Source: Lactarius indigo
Taxonomy: Eukaryota > Basidiomycota > Agaricomycetes > Russulales > Russulaceae
Direction: 5' to 3'
NCBI GenBank assembly: GCA_025766275.1
Contig: JAFKAC010000086.1
Coordinates: forward strand, 181,420 to 245,419
Length of the DNA stretch: 64,000 nt
The notes beneath the pieces are model-generated. The model saw nothing but the letters and a program-made list of their open reading frames with translations, had not been told where the DNA came from and made no database searches. A program made the translations under genes and the position numbers. Shown here in pieces: positions 9,347 through 19,754 of the stretch; position 1 is the first letter of the stretch; each line of letters opens with the position of its first letter.

Positions 9347-10642
9347 GTGGAATTTATCAACAATGACTGGTACATCCTCCAATACTTCCAGAAGTCCTAC
9401 CACACCAGAGCTATAATCATCACCCCACACAGATTTACTGAAGGACTAGGCTGGTGGAACAAAGAAGACAAACAGAACCCAGAAACACCCACACAACAAC
9501 CATCCTCAGCACCAAGAAATACCAGAGGAGCATATGGACCACAACAAGACTCCTCAGAGGAAGAACCCAGCTCAGACAAAGCAGAACAACACACAGAATC
9601 CTCCTACTCCTCTGGATGCCACCTAAACATTGTAGTACCCCCACAAGCCTCATCACATGCCAGCCCAACCATCCCCATTTGGATAGAACCATCCCCAGCA
9701 GAAGAAGTGCTCCCAGCCCCATTACCACCAATCCAAGTACCTTCCCCAGTCGAACCACCCCAGACCCCTATCACACCACAACCAACACTCATCATGTCAG
9801 CTGTAAATGCCACAGGCACTAGCTCAGGTACTGGCCCAGGCACTGGTACAGGAGGAACACCAACAACACACACAGGAGGACTCAAGGGAGTGCCTCCCAC
9901 TCCATTCACAGGAGACAGAACAGAGAGCAGCCAGTTCAAAAGAGAACTACTGGGATACATTAAGTCGAATAGTGAAAATGAACTCATTAAAGAACCTTAT
10001 GCACAAGTACTATTTGCCCTCACACCATTCAAAGGACCCAGAGCACAACTATGGGTCAATCAAACCAAAGATGACATGGAAGTGGCACTAGCAGACACTA
10101 CCAATGCCCTCACCAAGAACAGCACAGACCTGTGGGATGGCTTCATCCACACCTTCAACAGAGACTGGATTAACACCGTGAACAAAGAAAGAGCCTACCA
10201 AAAGCTCATCAGCCTAACAATGCAGGGTGGAGTGCTGGACAGTTATGTCCTCAATTTTGAACACCTCACAGGAATAGCAGGATGGGCAAGAGATGCCCCT
10301 GGAACAGTGGAGTTCTTCAAAAGAGGACTGCCCACAGGCCTATATTGCACTTACCTCATGAGGACCACCATACCCAACACCATGGATGAGTGGCAAACTG
10401 CTGCCAGAGCAGAACACCAATGTTGGAAGCTGTTAAAAGCCAGACCAGGAAACAGAAACCCAGGACCAACCCAGAATGTCCACTAAGGATGACCCAAACA
10501 AGACCCAAATGCAATGGATGTAGATGCCACCACCTCCACCCCTTTCAAGAAGCTCACTGAAGAAGAAAAGAGAACCCTCATGAAAGAAGGATGCTGCTTT
10601 AAGTGCAGACAACAAGGACATATGGCCAGAAACTGCCAATGA
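9347..10642 (+). pseudogene. Ty3/gypsy Gag with CCHC zinc knuckle, broken by stops
   Basis: A frame of 379 codons (9347-10486, opening at GTG in a longer open frame) has the shape of fungal chromovirus Gag. A proline- and glutamine-rich N-terminal half is followed by a T/G-rich linker around residues 155-180. Next comes a capsid-like helical domain starting PPTPFTGDRTESSQFKREL and including GGVLDSYVLNFEHL and VEFFKRGL. The frame is stopped by TAA at 10484 and TGA at 10490. It then continues in the same frame through DPNAMDVDATT to a zinc knuckle, CFKCRQQGHMARNC (about 10,597-10,638), so the stops are mutations in one gag gene. Gag forms the particle and binds the RNA. The orientation is opposite to the chromodomain fragment at 3378-3646. 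Confidence 0.8.
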
Positions 10643-10924
10643 CAAAACACCACCAACCAAACCAAAGCCAGAGCTACAGACACCCAAGAAGCAGACACTG
10701 CACCCCCATACACCCCAGAAGTGAGCACCTCATTAGTGTCTGCTGCCACAACCAAAGACAAGGTCTGACAGGCCCATGCACTTGTCCAAGGCATGACTGA
10801 GGATGAAAGAAGATGCTGCTATGCATGCCCTTGACCAGGATTTTTGCAATGCCAACCTGTGAGAGCTGACAGGGAGGCCAACTCAATGTACAGTATTCCA
10901 CATAATGGTGCAAGTTAGTGACAA

Positions 10925-11880
10925 TGTGTATGTAAAAGCCCATGTGCATATAGACCTTACAGCTTGTTGAAACCCATGTGGGCCCATCAAGCAAGAGTGG
11001 GCATATATCATGAGTGGGTCCATGGATCAAACTGCTGAGATGAATGAATGGGCCATTTGTAGTAGCTGGGAAATTTTGTCAATAGTATACAGTGGGCCCA
11101 TGGTTAAACTCATTGAGAGCTGCTGAACACATTGAGTGGCCCCACAATCAAGACATAGTATAATTTGACCTATTACATTGGTGAAACTGCATAGGCCCAT
11201 CAAGTAAGAGGGGCATATATCATGAGTGGGCCCATGGATAGAACTGCCAAGATAAATGGATGAGCCAATTGGCACAGCTAGGAAGAGTTGTCAATATTTT
11301 AGAATGGGCCCATTGTTGAGCCCACAGAGAGCTGCCGAACATCTTGAGTGGGCCCACAATCAGGCAGGGTGTAAATTGACCTATTACATTGGTAAAACCA
11401 CATGGACCCATCAAGAAAGAGTGGGCATATGTCATGAGTGGGCCCATGGATTCAACTGCTGAGATAAATGGATGGGCCATGGACACTGATTGGAAAAACT
11501 GCTGAGATAAAAGAATGGCCAATTAGCACAGCTTAGAAGAGTTGTCACTAATTTAGAGTGGGCCTGTGGTTGAACTCATTGAAAGCTACCAAACACGTTG
11601 AGCAGACCCACGATCTTGTAATAGTGTAAATAGACCAATTACATAGGTAAAACCTATGTGGGCCCATCAAGTAACAGTTGGTATATATCATTAGTGGGCC
11701 CATTGATAGAGCTGCCGAATAGCTCAGATTGGCCATGGACACTGATTGGAAAAACAGCTGAGATAAATGGATGGGCCAATGGCCATAGTTGCAAATTGCT
11801 GTTGATGGTTTGCAGTTGGCCCAGAATTGAATCACAGAGAGCTACCGACCATCCTCACTGGGACTACTTAAGCCCTACAA
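10925..11880. repeat. Four-copy tandem array, about 212-bp unit
   Basis: A block beginning GGCCCATCAAG and continuing with a GGGCATATATCATGAGTGGG-like core recurs at 10981, 11194, 11404 and 11661, a spacing of 213, 210 and 257 bp. The longer third interval contains an extra internal copy of an AACTGCTGAGATAAA-type segment (near 11452-11510). Units differ by many substitutions, so the array is not recent. It lies inside the gypsy region between gag and the next pol remnant, and is almost free of CpG. No ORF runs through it. Confidence 0.87.
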
Positions 11881-12554
11881 TGTTCCTGCAAAATAATACT
11901 GATGGTCCCAAATGGCCTCTACATCACCCTCATAGCAGCTTTACTGAGTATCTTACATTGTGCTGGTGTCCTTTTGGAGATGCCAACTTTGGCATTTGAG
12001 TTGCCCATTATCCTTTATTGTATCAACCAGCAATCTCTTCTGGGTGTGCTTAAATTGCATCTGAATCAAGGCTGCTATATGTGCACTATTTAAGCATTCG
12101 ACACCACTATATAATGTTCTACACCTCAATATTGTCCAGCTCATCCACCATAGCATCTACAACCTCACTCAAAGTGATCTCCCTCTCATAAATCCACCAA
12201 GCTTGGACATAGATCTGCTGAAGTCTTACAGCTTCAGCACATAAGATCGACACCTGAGTTCCAAGGTTGTACTCTTCTTGCTAGAAAGAAACAATGGTCA
12301 GTTTTCACTATGCTAGGTTGACAATGTGGCGCACCAGCTCTGAAGGTGTTTCCTCCTGACCGACCTCACCTTCCTGTATCTCAGAGTTTCTGGGAGATGG
12401 GGCATGATCACCCCAATTCCAAGCTATGCATGCAGAGTTAGAGACTTATATAATCAGCAGAAATGAGACTTACTGTGAGCTGCCAAATGGCTGCCGAAGG
12501 CCTCTCTGGCCTTGAGGAGTGTGCTGAATATTCATCCAAAACTTCGCAAAGTGA
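11881..12554. other. Decayed retroelement sequence without a recognisable domain
   Basis: This links the tandem array to the gypsy RNase H remnant. Short open stretches exist on both strands but none shows a motif. It is probably upstream pol sequence too eroded to read. Confidence 0.3.
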
Positions 12555-14726
12555 GCCAATGCACTTGTTCACCTGACCTGTAAAGGCATTCCTTTTACAT
12601 TTGAAGAAGCACAGCTGGCTGCACAAGAAGGCCTGAAACAAGCACTCCTGAACTTGCCAGTGCTTAGGCCGATCAATTATATGTCGGACTCACCTGTAAT
12701 CCTAGCCATTGACACCTCACAAATAGCAGTTGGCTTCTATCTTTGCCAGGCCGATGCAAATATGCCAAAGAAACATTTCTATGCACACTTTGGCTCACTT
12801 CCACTCAACGACCAGGAGTGACACTTTTCCCAACCAAAATTAGAATTCTATGGGCTCTACCAGGCCCTGTGTGCTTACAAGATATACATCGTCAGTGTGT
12901 GCAACTTGGTGGTAGAAGTTGACGCAAGATATATCAAGGGCATGCTCAATAACCCTGATGTCTCCCCTTTGGCCAGCATAAATTGCTGGATCGTCTCAAT
13001 ATTGACCTTTCACTTTGAGCTTTGTCACGTACCAGAAAAGCACCATGGACTGGATGGGCTTTCACAGTGCCTGCTGCAAGACGGCGATCTCAGCAATAGC
13101 AATGACAAAGAAGAGTTTAATAACTGGATAGACAACCTCTACAGCTTTGTGAACACGATCAATACCCCTATAACTGCACCTCAATCAGCACAACTATTGA
13201 ACACACTCACAAGTGAAGTGGCTTGCCACCCAGCCAACATAGACAAGCCCCTCAATACAGAACCAAACTACAACCCTGTGCCAAGGAGTTTAGCAGCAGT
13301 ACAAGCTGACAAGCAATTAGAAATGGTACACAACTGGTTGACATTCTTGGAGCAACTGACAGGCATGCTAGAACAAGAATATGCACAGCTAGTGCAGTTT
13401 GCCTCAAAGTTCTTCATCAATGATAACATCCTCTGGAAGTGTGATACACAAGGTGCCCACAAGAGAGTAATCTACAAGCACCAGTGCATCAAAGTGATGA
13501 TAGTGGCACACAATGATGTCAGACACTGTGGGTTCTACACAACTCAGGCACTAGTAATAGAGTGATACTGGTGGCTGTTCATGGGCCACGATATTGCTTG
13601 GTATGTTTGCACCTGTCACGTCTGTCAGGTTCGCCAAACTTGTCAAATATCAATCCCGCTGGTTGTCACTACTCCTGCTCCACTCCTTGCCAAGATGTAT
13701 ATGGACACAATGCATCTCCCTTGCTCAGGCAGATACTTATACATCATCCAAGGCCACTGTTCTCTGACCCATTATCCAGAATTCTGAATGCTTCATAGAG
13801 AAACTGCCCAAGCTCTCAGGGACTGGATCTTCCAAGACATTCTATGCCAATGGGAAACACTGGTGGAAATTGTATCAGACAATGGCAGGCCGTTCATCGC
13901 CACACTGGGGTACCTGAAACACAAATACCATGTCAGGCATATAAGAATCAGTGGCTACAACTCTTGTGTGAATGGAATAGTAGAATGCTCACACTTCAAT
14001 GTGCACCAAGCCTTATACAAATTGGCCGATGGAGAAGAAAATTGCTGGTCACAGGTTGCGCACTCAGTCTTCTGGTCAGAATGAGTGACCCCTTGCAAGT
14101 GTATGGGATGTTTGCCCTACTTTCCCACAACAGGGACACATCCACTCCTACCATTCAATATTGTGGAGGCAAATTACCTGCTGCCTCTGCCCAATTCAAT
14201 GCTTTTGACAACCAACCTGATCTCACAAAGGGCAATAACATTACAAAAGTGACAAGAAGACCTTGCCCAACTCAATGCCAGGGTACATGACCAATGTAAC
14301 TGGGCAGTGATTCGCTTTGAGCGTGATCATGAGGCAACAATCCGTGACTTCAATTTTGTGTGAGGAGCTCTAGTCCTCATATGAAATACTGCTATAGAGA
14401 AGGCACTTAATCAGAAGATGAGGCCCTGTTATTTTGGGCTGATGGTAGTAATCTTAAGGAACAAGGGCAGCACCTACATTGTTTGCAACCTCAATGGTAT
14501 GATCCTACATAGCCTGGTAGTGGCCTTTCGTGTTGTCCAATATTTTGCTCGTGACTATATCAACATACCCGATCTGGAGCAACACATAGACATCTTGGCC
14601 TCTCACTTGCACAAACTAGAGTCAAGTACATCAGCTGACCCAGACAACACCCAAAATCAAATAATCAATGAAGACAATGAAGTGCCAGCCAATCTTGGCT
14701 TCAAAGATGTCACAGAAGATGAATAA
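12555..14726 (+). pseudogene. Ty3/gypsy RNase H-integrase remnant with seven in-frame TGA stops
   Basis: One reading frame (first base divisible by 3) runs the whole length. It covers the end of reverse transcriptase and RNase H (ALRPINYMSDSPVILAIDTS, then VVEVDARYIKGMLNNPD). An integrase zinc-binding part has AHNDVRHCGFY and CHVCQ. The core has MDTMHLP, VSDNGRP and an E in NGIVECSHF, the three acidic positions of the DDE triad. The C-terminal barrel has KMRPCYFGL. No chromodomain is seen. The frame is never shifted. Its only breaks are TGA codons at 12819, 13563, 13785, 14082, 14250, 14361 and 14382. Most fall where I expect Arg in this family, which fits CGA to TGA change. The element is dead. 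Confidence 0.9.
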
Positions 14727-15360
14727 TGCATGATTAACAGCTCAGTGGGAAGGAACGGCCCCTCAGACTTAGACAATTTCTCACAATTTTATATCCATCC
14801 TTTATCTTGCTTTTCTCATCAATAAAGCAACCCATCACAATTTTTTACTACTGTTACTATGGTATCAAGCCAACTGTAAAGAAGAGCATGGTTAATGCTA
14901 TGATGATATGCAGAGTGGCCCTTGCACCAGTGACATAGACTTATGCACCCATTGCAAAGTACTACCTCAGTCAGCTTCCCAGTTTGGAGCATCATTCATA
15001 CTTCCTTGCAATAGGATTGGTCATAGATAACACCACCTTTTACTCTTTGATGCTTGATTACGTGTTTCAACCCCTTTTCACTGTGGGCATAGTACAATGT
15101 TATGTGAGTTTATATGCTAATTTTATAAGAAGCATATCCCAGAAATGTCTAAACAGTTGTTGTGTAAAATATTGTAAACTTATTTACAATATACTCTCCA
15201 ATGTGCAAAGGCTTATGCCACCAGATATATTGTAAAAGTATCCACAATATAACTCACAATTAACTTTCAATATGCTCCACACATATATTATTAATAAATC
15301 CATGTTGTTCATTGTGATGACATAGTGACTCATATTTACAATTTATTCCCAATTAATCTA
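14727..15360. other. AT-rich tail of the retrotransposon nest
   Basis: Very AT-rich and CpG-poor, with runs such as TTTACAATATAC and CACAATATAACTC. No ORF with a motif and no clear LTR. It ends where CpG-rich sequence starts, near 15,365. Confidence 0.4.
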
Positions 15361-15739
15361 CGGATTTCATTGAAGAGATATCCAGGCCGACAGCCGACAT
15401 CGTGACATCATGAGTCAGCGACTCGAGACGTCTCAACTCAAGACGTTGAAATCTCAACATACAATACACGACATCTCGCTCGACATCGGAACACCTCAAC
15501 TCACAAACAGACACAGGCAAAGGCCCTCGGAACATCTCATCAATGGCTCGAGAGATCAAGCGATCAAGCCCAACTCAAAGACACAGCACACAAAGGCATC
15601 GCGCAGATTCGCACTTGCCAATAACACAGACATATTTTGCATATTAATTCTACAACTAACAATCACTTGTACATGTACAGACTCGAATCGGTGTAAGTTC
15701 GAAAGGCGATATACAATATCCGCAAGAAAGGGGAGGAAG

Positions 15740-16180
15740 AGGAAGTAGTGGTCCACTCCCGCCCTGCCCCACTTCGTCTTGTCGCAGGGCCGACACCTCT
15801 CAGCGGTCCTCTCAGGGCTCGCCACCGTTGCACCTCTGCGACGGCAGCAGGACGGGGTGGCCTAAAGGTCGGGTCGCGACCATAACGACGACGGAGGGAG
15901 GAGGCCCAGAGCGTGACTCCAGAAGCTCCCGGTCCAGTTGTCGGTGCGACGGAGAGGGGTGGTTCTGAAGAGAGTGGTGACCACATGGACGCATCTAGAA
16001 AACGACATGAATACTCACCTCTACCTGTATTGACGCGGGAGAGGTAGACTCTTGGTGATGGCTTGGGACAGAATGTGGACGGTAAGCGTCGCGACCGAGA
16101 CAGCGCAGGTACGGTGACAGGCGGCGTGGCCGAGGCGTGGCGAAGGACAAAGGACATGAGACGCGGGAACGCGCGGCCTA
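15740..16180. repeat. Diverged copy of the GC-rich patchwork repeat
   Basis: Blocks such as CCTAAAGGTCGGGTCGCGAC and GTGGTTCTGAAGAGAGTGGTGACC align with the copies at 21,540-22,570, 26,686-27,410 and 57,118-58,230 (there GGCGGCCTAACGGTCGGGTC and GAGTGGTTCTTGAGAGTG). This copy is clearly older. The minus strand stays open for 322 codons across it (16631-15663), but the composition is repeat-like and no domain is visible. Confidence 0.5.
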
Positions 16181-17813
16181 CGAGTGAGCAGGTGACAAGC
16201 TGGCGTGCGTTGGTGATCCGATCCAATAAGGGTGAACGAGTGGGATGACCTCGTAACAAGAGTGAGTGGGTGGGTAGGTGGGTTGAAGCGAGCGGGAGAG
16301 AGGAAAGAGTGATCGATAAAAAGGAAGTGAATCCGAATCCGAACTGGCACTTCGGCCACGTGATGTCGATATTCGGCTGGGGCTCAAAAATGTTCAAATC
16401 TTGACCGTCCCTGGTCATGCTCTTTCTTGGAAAAAATCCAGGGGTTTCGGCGCTGAAAATGGTGAGATCGGCGCTAAGGCAAGAGTGGGGGAAGGTGGCG
16501 TCAGGCGTGGTAGTGGGGGTGTCGTGGTCGTCAACTTCGCACAGGTGGATATTGGTGTGCGGCTGAGGGGAATGGCAACGGGAGTCTTGATTCACTTTAA
16601 AAGACCTTGACGAGCCCATGCTTGTGTGCATTTGAAAGTGTTTGAAGTAATACCGACGACGTTGGCGGGGTAGAGACTCAGTGCGTTGTCGCGTGTGGTG
16701 GCGAGGGTACCGCGTGTCCTCGGCTTGCGCTTGCTGGCGTCCTCATGTGCTGCTAAGACTAAGACCGAGCCCCAGGATCGAAAACGAGGCGTCCAGTGTA
16801 CGGCGTGTACCACGCTAGCCAAAACTATTGAGCAGAAGCGTTGCCTGCATTGGGGATGCCGTTCTGGCCGCTGCCGAGATCTTCCGCCTTGTTCCGGACC
16901 TTGCGCGTGCGGGTGGTGATGGTTGCCGAGCCATTGAGGGGTGCCAAAACCAAGTCTGACTGAGTGACAAGAGTGAGTGCAAAGTCGAAGTAGACGCAGA
17001 GCCAGGCAGCAGGAGCGGGCGAAGTGTGTGGGAGACAAGGCGCGAGCGGCGCTGACGAGACTTCGTAGAGTACCTGGAGGTTCTTGCAACTTGAGCACTT
17101 GAGAGACGAGATACTGCAGCCATTGAGTGTCTAGGAACGGGAGCGACTGTTCTTGCTACTTGAGCAGTTGGGGGATGCGATACAGCAGCCACCGAGTTGG
17201 GACTTGCTGTGAAAGGGAAGGAACTGTCGGCGAGGTGGGGACTGTGACTCTGGACCGAGAGGGATCTGAGTTGTGCGGGGTGACTCTGAGCAAGACTCTC
17301 AGTCCTCGTTTCGGTGGTAACGAGTGGAGCGAAACGGGAAAGACGACGCAGGTAGAAGGGGTAGGACTGCCATCTAAGGATGAAGGGGTCGTCGTCGTCG
17401 TCATAATACTTCCCGGGGGCGTGTGCGATTGTTGGTGGATGGCGAGACGATTGGAGGCGAAACGAATGAGGCAAGTGCGAAGCTCAAAGCAAGGCACAGT
17501 CACTGGTCCGCACTCCAAATGTCACTGCCACAAGACATTAGCAAGAGCTCATCCCTTCCATTATTTGCAGTATTTACTCCCACATGGACCAAGTCTGTAC
17601 AGTGTCGTTGTCCGATCTTCGAAGTCGAAAATTTAGAAAAGAGATCGAGAAGCAGCTCTGAAACCAAAACGGAAGGACGTCTAGTGAGAACAGAATCCAA
17701 TGGCTCAGACATCAGTCGAGTATCATAGAACGATTGAAAGTACGATAGGTTGCATAAGAATTATCACAGGATACTCAATGTACGTGCACAACAACCCTAC
17801 TCGGCCATGGCCA
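16181..17813. other. CpG-rich sequence, no gene recognised
   Basis: Long open frames exist (for example minus 17474-16815), rich in S, R, P and A, and typical of GC-rich non-coding DNA. An imperfect repeat of about 70 bp (around 17,085-17,160 and 17,155-17,225, sharing CTTGAGCA and GCAGCCA) creates the repeated protein segment seen there. I see no supported gene. Confidence 0.35.
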
Positions 17814-18550
17814 TTACCCCTGCACTGACTTCTCTCGGATCTCCTTCTCCTTCCTTGTTTTGGTGGTAACGGTTGACGCACGAGTAACCCAACTCGGTTC
17901 TCCATTAGCCCGGATGGCAAGAACTCGATCGTGATTCAAGGGATGCTCCTGCCCCCGATGAAACACGCTCCCAGGCAATTGGCAGTAGTGAGAATCCAGT
18001 ATAGAAATGCTGTTCCTGGAAGTGTCACGATGAACATAAAGATGTCCGGTCTTAGCCTGAGGGACAGTAGGCGGCATTAGGACGCTGCAACTCGACCTGC
18101 CAAGATACCAGGTCAGTGTAGCCACTCCCAGAGTTGGAAGAGAAAGGTCGCTGGCGGATCTGATAAGACGCCTCGGCATTAGAGTCCATGAGCTCGGGCT
18201 CGGGCTCGGGCTCGGACACCGTCAGGCTGTGAAAATGATGTTGACGTGGATGCAATTGTACATCAATAAAGACATGAGGATTGTATGGCAGGAAAAAGTG
18301 ACTGAAAAACACACCACTGCGACTGCACTTTGGCCAACTTTGCGATGCCAAGAAGGGCAGGAATTATATCTTGTTTCGCTTGAGGCGAGATGGCCAAGGC
18401 GTCAAGCTGGGTGCTCAAGACTTGATTGAATTCCTCCGTGCCGAAATCACCTCCCATTAAACCTGCCATGATGCGGGAAACAACGGACACCGATAGAGAG
18501 GACGTGTGTGGTTGCAGGAAGGCTGCGACTGATTGAGTGATCATATCAGT
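17814..18550 (-). pseudogene. Decayed fragment of an unnamed fungal gene family
   Basis: Minus-strand stretches contain YQIRQRPFSSNSGSGYTDLV (about 18155-18095) and, in other frames, AKTGHLYVHRD (near 18050) and DRVLAIRANGEPSW (near 17900). The first block recurs at about 56,090-56,150 (+) as YQMCQRPFGSSSGSGYTF, followed there by SKTGMF. That conservation between two places indicates a former coding unit. The frame changes show it is broken here. I do not recognise a domain or function. Confidence 0.35.
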
Positions 18551-19317
18551 GGTATAACTGTTAGGTGCCTTGCGCGTCAGATGAAACGATACCAGCAGAG
18601 GAAAGGTTAAATGACCTCGTTTCTGAAGTCATCTTGCAAGGAGCAACCTAGTCCACAGACCGACTGACGATGAGCCAGTTGAGAACATCAGAAAATACAG
18701 TGGAGTAAACAGCGACTCACTCCATCACCTTTGGCAAGTTCGATAACCGACCATCAGATCCCACATGATAATGCCTCATTGGAAACCTCTGCCGGAGGAT
18801 GGTCTAGTGTGAAATGAAATGAGTACCGACATTAACATATAGATAAGAAAAGTAACCTTCGTAGCGCTCGGAGCCATGTCACTGCTACCAAGCTGAACTG
18901 AAGCGCATTCATCATCGTCGCTACCAGAGGGATCCATGCAAGCTTGCGAACTCAGGAACTCAGGTATCTGTGAATGAAATGAGGAAGGAAAGCAGCGTAG
19001 TCGGACCAGATGAACTTTCGCTTTGTCTAAATACGTGATCAGACAATGGCGGGTGGCGAGTGTGGATTGGCATACCATCGACTCCCATTTATGTACACGA
19101 TCAAGCGTTGTTATTGTCCGCCCTTCTCGGTCGATTCTTGATGCAACTTGATGGATCCATGTCATGGGAACGGGTTAACGGGTGTTAGATGCCACTCGAC
19201 GGAAATGAAACCGGTTTTGTGACATAATCGACAATGACCACGACGTCAAAAGGGCCATGAACCAGAACCTTGATTTTTCTGGGTCTATATCTAGAAAACA
19301 GCGGCGATGGTAGAGGT
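18551..19317. other. No gene recognised
   Basis: Minus-strand open frames (for example 19165-18776) have no recognisable motif. The stretch may be introns or exons of the decayed family on either side. Confidence 0.3.
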
Positions 19318-19609
19318 TACAGCTGGTTCCATAACGATTGTCCCCTGCCATTTTGAGAACATAGTCGGCCATCCAAAACTCGAGAGCGGGATTCATAATT
19401 AAGTCGAGGGAGAAATTCTTAGGAAATCAGGTTATCTCACAGAATTAAGGTTATAGAATAGTTATCTTGTAACAATTGTGGTTATGGAATGGTTATCTGT
19501 ATTGCTGCGCTCGAGAGCTGTGCCATCTCGGTGGCGGAGTTACCAATTCAAACCTCGCCTATGTCCAAAATTTGGTCACCAGGGGACAATCGTTATGGAA
19601 CCAGCTGTA
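19318..19609. mobile_element. 288-bp MITE with 28-bp perfect TIRs and TA duplication
   Basis: Left terminal repeat 19320-19347 (starts CAGCTGGTTCCATAACGATT) is the exact reverse complement of 19580-19607. TA flanks both ends (19318-19319 and 19608-19609), the target duplication used by Tc1/mariner elements. The 288-bp element has no transposase ORF. Its interior has repeated GGTTAT motifs. It is best described as a non-autonomous mariner-type element; the superfamily rests only on the TA duplication. Confidence 0.72.
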
Positions 19610-19754
19610 GGCCAGTCAGGGCCCATTGTGGTCCCTATTCGGGGTTGACATTACATAATTACTGAAACGTGCATATGTTTGCATGCTCAGGTCACAGAAA
19701 TACGACGTAACTTACCAAAGACAGTATCGGTCGGGCGATGGTCAGTCTCGTGCC

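Noticed and set aside
10925..11880. CRISPR-like array
   Set aside because: The units are about 212 bp and diverge along their whole length. There are no short identical repeats with unique spacers, and the host is a eukaryote.
15663..16631. 322-codon minus-strand open frame
   Set aside because: It overlaps a diverged non-coding repeat, has S/R/P-rich composition and no recognisable domain. The homologous stretches in the other repeat copies do not keep this frame.
16815..17474. 219-codon minus-strand open frame
   Set aside because: Open because of GC-rich, low-stop sequence. Its internal repeat comes from a local DNA duplication and no motif is visible.
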